Assembly (NCBI GenBank): GCA_029339505.1
Contig: JAQISU010000036.1
Coordinates: forward strand, 4,175,001 to 4,239,000
Direction: 5' to 3'
DNA: 64,000 nucleotides
DNA from: Unio delphinus
Lineage: Eukaryota; Mollusca; Bivalvia; Unionida; Unionidae
The translations under genes were made by a program, and so were the position numbers. This document shows positions 25,826 through 35,228 of this stretch, in pieces (position 1 is the first letter of the stretch; each line of letters opens with the position of its first letter). Under the pieces are notes generated by a model. The model searched no databases and was not told the DNA's origin. It saw nothing but the letters and a program-made list of their open reading frames with translations.

Positions 25826-27850
25826 TACTACTGACCATACTATTGTTTTTATACTCCATATCTCTCTCGCTATGAGTTTGTCATATTTACCATCATAGAC
25901 TTGGTCTCGTACAAAACCGATACGATCTTTGATTTTCGCCTGTGTCTTGCGACGATGAGAGGGAGAGAGATCGGTGTATGCTGGATCCTTTTTTCCCTCG
26001 GGGGAACATTGTATGTATTGTCCATATCTGGATATTTGTTTTTCGATTAATCTGTCAGTTTTTACCTTCATAGATCCAGGGGAAAGTTAAGTTAAAAATT
26101 TACATGCTAGCACGCAAAGAGAGAGAGAGAGAGATAGAGATCTTAAAACAGTTAATTATTTACAAATGTTACATTTATGGGTTAATGAGAATTTAAAAAC
26201 AGAATCAAGCATACAATTGATTATAAGTAATTAAAAAAGTGCCACCTAGTCAAGTACGGTCCTCTCGTTTTGACACGAAAGTGCGATAGTTGTATTTATT
26301 ATCATGTAACATTGAAACTGCTTCGGTCCTACTAGGCTGCTTAGAATAAGTTTACGGTTTTTTTTGCAGGATTAATGTTACTCATTCATAAATAATTAAA
26401 ATGCATAGTAAACCCAACCCCATGTGAAGAGTTAACATATAAGATAACCAATCGGAGACAACGAGTCCAAAATGAGAAAAGCCACGATGCAAGCACAAAG
26501 TACCCTGAAATTACAATAACTTCGCATTCTTAAAGCGAGACTTATCACAATGGCTAATATCAATTCGTTAACCAGTCCGATGTGTCACAATTATGAGCTG
26601 AATCTGAATGTAAAATCAATATGCAATCTCCATATAACATTTGCAGAAATCCACGAAAGGAACGTTTCTTTATTTTACTTTTAATGTATAAGTTACATTG
26701 ATGGGTATCCTCTTTTGTATTCATATAACATTTATTTTACGGCAGCCCAGCACACTGTGGAAAGATTGCTGCATTTTTTTTATTTTGATTGTTAGATTTA
26801 TATTATTTCAATGGGGATGCAGAGGTGATCGTGTTTGCATCATACCAACACCATTTTCATTTAGAACTATATTAAATATTTTCCTAAGTTTCGCTATGTT
26901 GAAAATGTCGTTCATTAAGGAAAATCGATCACATGTTTTAAATAAAGAAATGCAGGCATTTTTTGCATATTAATCATGCAGGACGTTGGACCAGAACAAC
27001 CTTTTTATATTTAAGACAAATTACCTGAAGGATGAAGTGTTTCAAGTGAGAAACCATATATCAATATTATTATTTGTTCAGACGGTGTGGCGACAGCACG
27101 TAATTATGGCTTCTACGAAGGCCATGTTATCGGATATTAAACCAGGACGATCTGTATTTATTTAGTTTACTAGCAGTGCATGGTAAGAAGTGTTGCTGGA
27201 AAAAAGATAATTTCGTGTTATTATGACCGTTCATCCAGTAGGAGTAGCGACTAAAGCAACTATCATTATGACTGCATAGAGTTAAAGGCCAAAAAAACAA
27301 AATCATTTTCATTTAGCACCCATTAGATCTCAATACAAAGGTATTTTGCCATGTTTCTTGATCACCAGCTGTGGGAGGAGTCAGCAATAAAAACTCAATG
27401 CGGGCAACCTATCGACGGCGACACATCTTCGCCTAACCTCCGTTAATATTAATGCATACAGAGCTAATAAAAATGCGATGTAGTTTGAGAGCATAATACA
27501 GTCAAAATATGATAATTAGTAGAATTTACATAAATGATATGATTTTAATAGGAAAACAAATATAAACACCTTTATATCGCCTCCCAGAAATAATTAGCAG
27601 CAAAGAGGCTGAACAGACCAATTTTAACAAGCCTCTTTTAGCAAACTGAGGCTTCCTTGAAAATACTTGAGAGGCTGAACAGACCAAATTTGTAGGCGTC
27701 AACGATGCTTCCTGCTAGTTAATATTTACTAGGAAGTCTCATTTGTACAAAAATTAACTAGAATGGTCCATTTGGTAAAAAAAAATGACGCCATATAGTC
27801 TATGCGCTAACCGATACAATGATGAATTAGCGATATCTTTTTTATACAAA
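25826..27850. other. Intergenic DNA left of copy B
   Basis: No gene recognised. It includes a short GA run at 26117-26140. At 27607 and 27672 there is a direct repeat of gaggctgaacagaccaa, 65 bases apart. The left terminus of the Polinton should lie near 27850, but no inverted terminal repeat could be matched to the right side. Confidence 0.45.
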
Positions 27851-27931
27851 ATGTCAAACATCGGAGAAGCACAAATAACTAGATTAACACGAGAACGGTT
27901 GGCAGCGATTAAGAAATATGAGTTACGTTAA
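27851..27931 (+). pseudogene. RERL-motif virion gene, 5' fragment
   Basis: A 26-codon frame starting MSNIGEAQITRLTRERLAAI resembles the first 20 residues of the 40447 protein (TTRLARERLDAIRRF). It stops five bases before the end of the ATPase gene on the other strand. It is a stub of a second copy of that gene and probably marks a deletion or recombination junction at the left end of copy B. Confidence 0.65.
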
Positions 27932-27936
27932 CTGAA

Positions 27937-28599
27937 TTAGCTATAGACACGATCTAATCCAATTCGATATCGTGTCCGAGGATCGTGTATGTTTATAGTT
28001 ACAAATCCATGTGGGGTAGCTCTTGCACCGCTGAAGAAATTTTGAAATCGATTATAATCCATGTCAGGACACCATGTTTGCCAAATATTTCGTAACGTAT
28101 GAGTGTCAACACCGTTGAATACGCACACTAGATTACAGTTATCTCTGATTACTTTGGGTATTTGTGTATAACGCTGAGTTACATATATCACGTCGGAGTT
28201 TTTGTGACGTCCTCGGGAAAATATTCTAGCTGGATTCTTTTGTTGGTCCAACATAACATCGTCATACACGACTAGGTTATTAACGGATCCATCTAAGTCT
28301 TCAACTGATGGCGCTTCATCAATGTCGGTGATAAATTCAATTACGCTTCCGCCGTAAGCTTCTGAAGCATTTTCGTTGTAATCTTTTAACACCTGATAAC
28401 AATGTTGATCATCTACGCTGGGTGCGATCAGATATAATTTATCCCAGGTTAAATACTTCATTATCATCGTTAACCGCAACTGGTTTTTACCACTTCCCGA
28501 AGGTTAGATGATAATCATTCTGATTGAGTTTTGGTAACATCGGGTGATGTTTTACTGGTTGTTGATTTTTCAACGCGGAGAAATCGATCACTTCCATTT
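27937..28599 (-). pseudogene. FtsK/HerA-type genome-packaging ATPase, frameshifted
   Basis: This is the ATPase that in Polintons and adintoviruses is thought to pump DNA into the capsid. From the ATG at 28599 the first frame runs 38 codons to 28487. The rest (28479-27937) is in another frame. The break falls in the P-loop, where only a GSGK-like remnant is visible near 28485. Downstream are the Walker B segment LVVYDDVMLDQQ, a FSRGRHKNSDVIYVTQR block (sensor/arginine region) and a typical C-terminal RYRIGLDRVYS. Total length, about 220 codons, fits the family. The start is shared with a divergent gene at 28623 across a 23-base AT-rich spacer. A sequencing error at the break cannot be excluded. 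Confidence 0.85.
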
Positions 28600-28622
28600 G
28601 TTGACATAATATAAATATAATT
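28600..28622. promoter_or_regulatory. Divergent promoter between ATPase and zinc-ribbon gene
   Basis: Only 23 bases (tgttgacataatataaatataa) separate the two start codons. The spacer contains TATA-like sequence on both strands (tataaata and tatatttatatta), so both genes probably start from it with almost no leader. Confidence 0.5.
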
Positions 28623-28766
28623 ATGGATCTATATTGTGTGAAATGTAGAGCGCGTACATCGACGTTTGACCCAACGACTGTTGCCACAAAAAATAACAGA
28701 AGCGCGGTGACCGGCAAGTGTGAAATATGCGGTACAAAAAAATATCGATTTATGAAAAATCCTTAG
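28623..28766 (+). CDS. Small zinc-ribbon protein (DUF5679-like)
   Basis: A 47-residue protein with YCVKCRART near the N-terminus and GKCEICGTKKYRF near the C-terminus. The two CxxC pairs form a zinc ribbon. I recognise this as the short zinc-ribbon family (DUF5679-like) often found in Polintons, adintoviruses and other DNA viruses. Its exact role is unknown. It diverges from the ATPase gene and lies directly upstream of the PLA2-like frame. It is intact. The AT-rich start context matches other genes of this element. Confidence 0.8.
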   Translation: MDLYCVKCRARTSTFDPTTVATKNNRSAVTGKCEICGTKKYRFMKNP

Positions 28767-28782
28767 AAGGAAAATCCTTTAA

Positions 28783-29145
28783 AAAAAAGGAGGAGATATC
28801 GCCGCAAAGTTAGCTAAACTCCCAGGGTTACCATGGGCAAAATATCCAGGAGAAAAACACCTTCCCGGATATAGTTATTGCGGGCCGGGAACGCGATTAG
28901 ATATAAGGCTTGATAGCGCTGATAATCCTAACCCGGGAGAAAATCCTATAAACGCTATCGATGAAGCATGTCGTATACATGATATACCTTACCGTAGTGG
29001 TGATCTACAACAGCGTCATCTCGCAGATGTAGCGTTGATTCACGCGTTGAATGCTATTCCAGATAAATCGTTAAAAGAAAAATTAACATCGACGTTGATA
29101 AAATCCGCCATGAAAGGTAAATTAATATTTGGCGCGAGTAATTAA
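28783..29145 (+). CDS. Phospholipase-A2-like domain protein, start unclear
   Basis: The open frame encodes a PLA2-like domain. YCGPGT (near 28882) corresponds to the calcium-binding loop. DEACRIHDIPY (near 28965) carries the HD catalytic pair and the following tyrosine found in parvovirus VP1-type and secreted PLA2s. In parvoviruses this domain breaches endosomal membranes, so a similar capsid-entry role is possible here but is inference. No ATG precedes the domain in frame. The frame opens after a stop at 28780-28782 inside a poly-A run. The start may therefore be lost, non-AUG, or reached by slippage. It ends five bases before the integrase ATG at 29150. Confidence 0.72.
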   Translation, partial: KKGGDIAAKLAKLPGLPWAKYPGEKHLPGYSYCGPGTRLDIRLDSADNPNPGENPINAIDEACRIHDIPYRSGDLQQRHLADVALIHALNAIPDKSLKEKLTSTLIKSAMKGKLIFGASN

Positions 29146-29149
29146 TAAT

Positions 29150-29395
29150 ATGGAATCTATTTACTATTCTCCAAGAGGATACTGGAGAGGTAAGGCAGCA
29201 ATCAGTAAACTCGCTGGCGCTGCAAAAGTGAAAAAAAACTACAGCGGCGGATTGGTTATCCAAACAGGCGATATGGCAAATTTATCTACCACCGCCTAAA
29301 CAAATTAACTTTTCGCATTTTGATGTTACAGGACCTAATGAAGTTCATCAAGCTGATATACTATTTCTGCCGCATGATCGCGGTTACAAACACTA
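29150..29395 (+). pseudogene. Polinton integrase, N-terminal part only (copy B)
   Basis: The frame starts MESIYYSPRGYWRGKAAI, the characteristic N-terminus of Polinton integrases. After a frameshift near 29235 it continues with QAIWQIYLPPPK, FDVTGPNEVHQADILFLPHD. It ends abruptly at about 29390, where plus-strand integrase sequence meets minus-strand helicase sequence. The whole catalytic core is missing, so the element cannot integrate itself. The start codon follows taattaata, the usual AT-rich context. Confidence 0.87.
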
Positions 29396-32300
29396 AATTT
29401 TGTTTTTGTTGTTGTCCAGGAATGTCAACGAAGATATTTTGTCGTCGGGCATCTTTTGGTCTATAACAGAGCGGTACTGGAAGTGTTGCAAATTTACATT
29501 TATGCAATTCAAATAATTTCATCTGAAGTGCGTCTCTAACTATTTTTCTGCTCGCGATTATCAAGTCATCTGGCTTCCATGTTTCCCAAAAATCATTCAT
29601 GGGAGTTTCTGAAATTATTTCACGCGCTATTTCACATTGGATTCTATCCGGTTGTAATCTGATTAGTTGTTTCAACTCCTTTAATACTTCATCTAACGAT
29701 CTAATGTCATCGTTCATCTCTGTGTAATAATCAACGTATTTTTTTAGCCATTCATGGGGGGATTCACCGAAAATTGGTGGTGGTTGACCATGATCACCGC
29801 ACATCATAATTTTTGTATTTTTCGTTGACAGCCATTTAAGAAACATTTTAATATATGTAACGGTACAGTACAAATTTCATCCCATAATATCACCGGTGGA
29901 AAAAATGTATGCCCCATTCGCTCAGGGGTCCATTTATCACCGCTCCATCGGAAGAAGCTGTGGTAAGTACCAGAATTTTTTACATCTCGTTGTTTTATGT
30001 CTCTGGCAAGTTTATGAGTTGGTGTTAGCACAGTCATGTTTGTGAAATTTGTAGACTTTTCCATAGTGGTTTCCGTAGGGGTTTTCGTAGAATTTTCCCC
30101 TAAGATTTGTCGTATGATTTCTATAGACTCCTCGTGTAGAATTTGTCGTATGATTTCTTGTATTTGTTTTTGATCATCTGTAAGTTTTTCAATTGGTTTT
30201 TCAACGGATTTTTCAATTGGTTTTCTTTTCTTATTGAATAAATTAATTACTCGTGTTGTCTTTCCTGATCCTCCTAATCCGTTTATGTAAACGATTTTAT
30301 ATCGCGTAATCGGATCAGATATGGGTGGTGCATTAGAAAATTCTGAACACTGATTGCTTTTCAAGTATTTATCGTCGTTGGTAACATCGGCAGATTTACA
30401 ATACTCATGTAGCGTCTCCTTTTTAAATCGCCATCGTCCCCAATTTTCCTCGGGATCTGTGAATGCCGCTACAGCTGATCTGTATTTCTCGTGTATATAC
30501 ATCGAATCAGTAGCTACTCTAACCGCGGTATTAGGAAATCTATTTATCATCGAAAAAAGATTAATAGTAGAATAACTGAGCATAGAACTTCTCAAATGTG
30601 TATACTGACAACTATATCCATCACAGTAGGTAACAACTGTACCTAACTTAGTCCCATTGGATAGAAAAGCATCTTTACGAGTTACAAGTTTTCCATGTTT
30701 CGTTAAATCCGCTATAATAAAATCATATTCAGCGCTGTCTATGATCAACCTCGAAGATTATTTTGTATTGTCATATCTTCCACCTTGAGTGAATTTAACA
30801 ATTATTTTTCGTCCGAAATCTTTGGCTTCTTTGTTTTTAATTTCAAATAACTGCCTAGACAATTTCATGATTTCTTCCTCGCTGAAATCTGGAAAATGCT
30901 CTCGGTGTTCGCGTATTATACTATCTAGATCAGGTTTTGGTAGCCAAACTTCTTTCTGAGCTCGATAGCATATAATTGTTTCGCTGATAATCAACGATAT
31001 CAGCATACCACTATCAATCATATATCGTAGTAACACTATTGGCATCCAGTGTTTCACAGACATATGTCTACCAATCCAAACATAACTACACGGATGTAAT
31101 CCTGACGCTAATTCAAATGATACCACACAAGCGAATCCAGTAAAATCGAAATCAGGCAATGGACCATTAACAGAAACTCGAGTCATTTCATGTGTGTTGG
31201 GTGTCCAAATCGTTTAAAATATTTAGCGGCTTCTCCATATCCTAGAAACCTCCCCGGATAACACGCGGATATATCAATTGAAATCATACCCTCGCGGTGG
31301 TATTTTGTATTCCACAGTCCTCCATGACCGAATTCAAGACAGCTTGATTTGACATCTTCGAGAAAATCACTTTGTGTTGGACGCCATGAGTTCTTTTCTC
31401 GTGCAAAATGAGCTACCACTGATGGAATCGTAAAACTATCCGTGAGTAGTTTTTCATGAAAATTATTCGAGTATTTTACAGCGGTTTTTGTGTAACTCTT
31501 CAGTGCGATATAATTCTCCATTCGGTCTTACAAACTGATCAAATCCTGATTCGGAATCTTCAGCGCTGCGAAGTAGCCACACTGACACAGGATCATCTTT
31601 ACACAACGCATGAATAGCATTGAATAACCTCTCTTCGTGGAACACATCCTTACAAAATTCCCCGGGGATAAATCTCACGATTCGTTCTCGTGGAAATACA
31701 TTTACTGCAGGTGTCCACGAGTCTTTGTTATGATCAATAATTTCAACTGGAGCTCCTCGCGATTAATATTTCGGTTCGTATAATACTTCTCCGGTTATCG
31801 TCGCTACCGATATTGGAAATTTTAATGATGCTTCTAATTTAGCTATACCGGAAATCATTGCCCCGCGCTGTTTAACTGTCAGTTCCCATTCGGTTATTTT
31901 CCTACGTCGCAGATCAGTTAGTTTATTTCCTCGGGATGCATTTGTGAAGTGTTCCATTACCCGTGCTGCTACACCATTCAACGTCGACGATGTTTTCATA
32001 GGTGTTAGTTTTGCAATACTTGGCTTATCATTTAGCGGATATATTCCGTAAACAACTGCTGTTACAGGGTAAGATTTCTCGTAGTATGGTTTGTCAATTC
32101 CAGTTAGAATTCCTGGTTTGGAATCTCTACTCACAATAATAGTTTTTTATCCTTGAGGATTTGTTCAAATTTATCTCTGATAATCCATTCACCTTCGACT
32201 TTGATAACGAATTTTATTCTAAAAAAATACCTCCTTTGAAATCCCTTGGATTTCCCGCCAAGGTGTGAAATTATCTCAGCTGCTCTTGTATCGTTCATAG

Positions 32301-32520
32301 TAGCATCGATTACGGGTACATTGACATCATCATTGATAATTCAAAATGTCGACCACGTATTAGATGCTCCATCGCGCTTAAATTCATTAAAACAGTCGCT
32401 GATTTTACTCAACCGGGTTTTGTCATCTATTAGACTTTATGGTATATCAGAGATTCTATCGAGATTAAACCTAGTATTTTTCCAAGGTGCAATTTTCGAT
32501 AATCTCTTGAATTCTTTCAT
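29361..32520 (-). pseudogene. Protein-primed DNA polymerase B fused to SF1 helicase, interrupted
   Basis: The start is the ATG at 32520. PolB palm motifs are visible: motif A DISACYPGRF (about 31255-31275), motif B KIIVKFTQGGRYD (about 30770-30810) and motif C VATDSMY (about 30500). A helicase follows without a gene boundary, with Walker A GLGGSGKTT (30254-30280), TPTHKLA (Ia), Walker B ILWDEI (about 29880) and GDHGQPPP (about 29790). Motif C departs from the usual DTDS by alanine in place of the first aspartate. Between Walker A and motif Ia lies a repetitive linker (PIEK and EIIRQIL repeats). Breaks include stops near 32430, 31763 and 30758 and frameshifts near 32250, 31500, 31185 and 29850. 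The helicase C-terminus is cut off at about 29390. Its role would be replication of the linear element. Confidence 0.87.
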
Positions 32521-32563
32521 ATTATAATTAAAACAAGTATTTAAATAAAAACTTTTTTATATA

Positions 32564-32905
32564 ATGAATCATTGCAAATGGCTCATGATTGGATCAGTAA
32601 TCCCGTGTAACAAATCATGCAGAAATGAGTTCTGTGGGTATCATATGCAAAGTTTTCGTCGGGGGAGCAATGGTCCTCTTCCGTGCCTGTATTGTGGGGT
32701 AGGTGTTAGAGGAAAATCGCAGTTGTGCATTAGTTGCGGTGGTAAGCGTTATAGAGAGTTGAAGCGTTATTATGACAAGCGAAGAATCAAAACCGCTAAC
32801 GCTGTCAACGACAATGTCAACGGCAAAATCATAAAAACTGCTCAGGACTACATAGAAAGATTTCTTAATGTTATAATTCAGCCAATTGATGAATTAGACA
32901 AATAA
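32564..32905 (+). CDS. Cys-rich small protein, divergent from PolB
   Basis: A 113-residue protein with two cysteine clusters: CNKSCRNEFCGYH, and then CLYCG followed by CISCGG. A basic stretch (RYRELKRYYDKRR) comes next, then a helical C-terminus. The clusters suggest one or two zinc-binding units and possible nucleic-acid binding. I do not recognise the family. It starts 43 bases from the PolB start on the opposite strand, after tttttatata. Decayed homologues sit at the same place in copies A and C, so it is a constant part of this lineage rather than cargo. Confidence 0.75.
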   Translation: MNHCKWLMIGSVIPCNKSCRNEFCGYHMQSFRRGSNGPLPCLYCGVGVRGKSQLCISCGGKRYRELKRYYDKRRIKTANAVNDNVNGKIIKTAQDYIERFLNVIIQPIDELDK

Positions 32906-32921
32906 AATATTATGTATATAA

Positions 32922-33413
32922 ATGAGCCAAGAATTTCAAAGACATCCAGTGATTACCAACTATGAAGCTTCTCGTGATGGTGTTGTTAGACATTGTAAAC
33001 ATAAGAAATCTCTTGGTGTTATGACTAATCATGGATATTTGATGTTTAAAGCTGGAGGGAAAATGTATCAAAATCACCATTTCGTCTATGAAGTATTTAA
33101 CGGATTGATCAAGGATGGCCTTGTTATTGATCATATTGATCACATTAGGACTAATAATTCTTTATCGAATCTACAGGCTATCTCACAGAGTGAAAATACC
33201 AAACGAGGTGGGACTAGAAAATACTCGAAAAAAGCTAGACCTGTATGGTCGTTTAATACTGAAATTAACACGGAGATAGTATTTCAGTCAATAACCGCAG
33301 CTGGTAGGTATTTCGATATTTATCCGTATTCTATTCAATGCGTTGCGGAGAATATAACCAAGACGGCTTTTTCAAAGCGTTTTAAAAACAGCATTCAGTT
33401 TATTTATGTATAA
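32922..33413 (+). CDS. HNH endonuclease, HNH_3/NUMOD type
   Basis: A 163-residue protein. The N-terminal half (ITNYEASRDGVVRHCKHKK) resembles NUMOD-type modules that precede HNH nucleases. The core reads HHFVYEVFNG, then VIDHIDHIRTNNSLSNLQAI and QSENTKRGG, the layout of HNH_3 homing-type enzymes (H, DHID, N, NL, EN). The C-terminal third (SITAAGRYFDIYPYSIQ) resembles a DNA-binding NUMOD-like repeat. It follows the Cys-rich gene after 16 bases, with its ATG preceded by atgtatataa. No intein or intron is seen beside it, so it may act as a free-standing homing enzyme or a replication/recombination nuclease. No trace was seen in copies A or C. Confidence 0.82.
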   Translation: MSQEFQRHPVITNYEASRDGVVRHCKHKKSLGVMTNHGYLMFKAGGKMYQNHHFVYEVFNGLIKDGLVIDHIDHIRTNNSLSNLQAISQSENTKRGGTRKYSKKARPVWSFNTEINTEIVFQSITAAGRYFDIYPYSIQCVAENITKTAFSKRFKNSIQFIYV

Positions 33414-33894
33414 TATGTAATCACGCATTTGTTCAAGGGGAATAACTCCCTTAGGATTAACGCGTGCGACAAATCACCAATAACGGAGTTACCGTTGGTG
33501 AACGCGGAAGTAGTTTTTGATTGGTTGTTATAATTGTCATAAATCTGAACAGGATATAATCAATTTTCGTTTGTTTAAGTACTAACAGAACTATTTTATA
33601 TACACGTCGTATTTAATTCTTTTTTTAGTGTGTTTTTCAAGTATTATGTGTTATTTCAACGTTGTCAGTGATTATTATTAAACACAACAAGGAATTACAA
33701 GCACACATCTCTCTATCTACCTTCGTTGTAATGAGTGGTTATATACAATCCCGTCTGTTATATATTTGGGCTTTAGCTCGAAGTTCAAGTGCAAACTCAA
33801 ATCACACCGTCACACGTGGTGTGAATGTTATTATTGATATTCAAACCGGGTTTGATTTTGAGGTTTGGTTTCTGCACTTGAATGTAGAATAGCC
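33414..33894. other. Non-coding spacer with short inverted repeats
   Basis: No gene recognised. Short palindromic pieces occur, for example around 33436-33460 and 33482-33505. A 76-codon frame at 33662-33892 has no features and no support. Confidence 0.45.
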
Positions 33895-34205
33895 CGTCAT
33901 CCATTGTCATTAAATCAATTCATTGTACATACCATAATCTATTGTTGTGTCGTCGTCATTATCATCCTATAATCTATTTGTTTTACCGTCGTCATTCATT
34001 GCACATTTGTATATAACCATTGTCATTGAATCAATTCATTGTACATACCATTGTCATTGCATCTGTATATAACCATAATCACCTATTATCTATTTGTTGC
34101 ACCGTCGTCATTCATTGCATATTTGTATATAACCATTGTCATTGAATCAATTCATTGTACATACCATTGTCATTGCATCTGTATATAACCATAATCACCT
34201 ATAAT
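33895..34205. repeat. Minisatellite of about 115-bp units
   Basis: Two to three tandem copies of a unit containing tgtcattgaatcaattcattgtacataccattgtcat, then tgtatataaccataatcacc, then ctatttgttgtaccgtcgtcattcattgca. It joins directly to a second array. Confidence 0.8.
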
Positions 34206-34445
34206 CTATTTGTTGTACCGTGGTATACAAGCGACTACACACTAGATCATGGGGTTGTAAATGTGCCGTCGTATATGTATAATACAATCGCATACACACT
34301 AGATCAATGGGGTTGAATGTGATGTCGTATATGTATATATCAATCGCCTACACACTAGATCAATGGGGTTGAATGTGCCGTCGTATATGTTTAATACAAG
34401 CGCCTACACACTAGATCAATGGGGTTGTAATGTACCGTCGTCATC
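34206..34445. repeat. Minisatellite of 57-61-bp units
   Basis: Four tandem copies of a unit with the core tacacactagatcaatggggttgaatgtg, followed by ccgtcgtatatgtataata. It ends with accgtcgtcatcc, shared with the preceding array. Confidence 0.85.
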
Positions 34446-34483
34446 CATTGTATATAACCATCATCATCGTAATCGCATTAAGC

Positions 34484-34526
34484 TTCTGGACATGCTAAGA
34501 TGACCAACACCTTAGCGGGTCCAGAA
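34484..34526. promoter_or_regulatory. Hairpin upstream of the 34630 gene
   Basis: The arms ttctggac and gtccagaa, with inner gctaag and cttagc, form a stem of about 14 pairs around an 11-base loop. It lies about 100 bases before the next gene. It could be a regulatory structure or replication signal. Its function is not known. Confidence 0.5.
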
Positions 34527-34629
34527 TTCATTTTGTGAGTTTCCATCGTAAATGGAAAATCGAAGATTTTCACTTGCAATTTCAAAAGAGTTTCCACTCA
34601 CAATTAAACAAATATACTTTTTCATATAT

Positions 34630-34989
34630 ATGAATTCTGAAAATCTCAAATGTATTATTTCGGAAATCAACAAACTCAAAAGTCAAAATATTAAACTATG
34701 TTCAGGGTTAGATTGTGATCAAATCATGACCGATTTTGACGATATAGAATTGGCACAAAAAAATGGAAAATATGTACTCGGAAAGCAGTATTATTTAATT
34801 GAGCGCGTACAAAAACTTATTCGTGAAAGTTTAGTTAATACCGAAGACGTTAATGTGTTTGTACCATTATGTAAGATAGTAGAGGATGTTAGGAAGCAAT
34901 TAAGTGAAGAGTATGAACAAAGGAAACTTATTAATTGTAAGGTTAGACAGTTAAAAGCTTTAATCGATCAGGTTGATTCCCACGCGTAG
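34630..34989 (+). CDS. Unknown helical protein (119 residues)
   Basis: From the ATG at 34630, preceded by catatat like other starts here, the protein begins MNSENLKCIISEINKLKSQN. It is rich in K, E, L and Q and probably mostly helical. It ends YEQRKLINCKVRQLKALIDQ. An upstream in-frame ATG at 34552 would add 26 residues but lacks the usual start context. I do not recognise the family. The last 27 codons of a second copy survive at 39958-40041, just before the plus-strand virion module, so this gene normally precedes that module. Confidence 0.6.
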   Translation: MNSENLKCIISEINKLKSQNIKLCSGLDCDQIMTDFDDIELAQKNGKYVLGKQYYLIERVQKLIRESLVNTEDVNVFVPLCKIVEDVRKQLSEEYEQRKLINCKVRQLKALIDQVDSHA

Positions 34990-35017
34990 AGAGCCTTCTT
35001 TGTTGTATAACCGGTAC

Positions 35018-35165
35018 ACAGGTATTATGAATGCGTCTCCGATTACTGAACAATTTTGTAAAACCTGTGTCAACAACAGAGAATTAAAATTGTTATGTAT
35101 AATACCTGTTAGTGTGTGTGTAACAACAGGGAAGTATAAAAGTTCACGTAGTGATTTTTGGGGGG
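35018..35165 (+). promoter_or_regulatory. Inverted repeat and TATA-like sequence
   Basis: acaggtattat (35020) and ataatacctgt (35098) form an inverted repeat, followed at about 35131 by agtataaaagttc, a good TATA-box match. No downstream plus-strand gene is evident. It may have driven a gene lost by rearrangement. Confidence 0.35.
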
Positions 35166-35228
35166 GCTGAAAATTCTTTAGAATTTCAAAATCGAAGATT
35201 TTCAACAAAGCAATTTCAATGAAGAATT

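Noticed and set aside
25805..26071. 88-residue minus-strand frame with charged composition
   Set aside because: It overlaps the end of a SINE-like repeat and a GA run, and shows no recognisable motif or start context.
26698..26973. 91-residue hydrophobic plus-strand frame
   Set aside because: Hydrophobicity follows from T-rich DNA. No family features or neighbours support a gene.
27607..27688. Direct repeat gaggctgaacagaccaa as the Polinton terminal repeat
   Set aside because: Terminal repeats should be inverted at the far end. No inverted copy was found near 47.3-47.7 kb.
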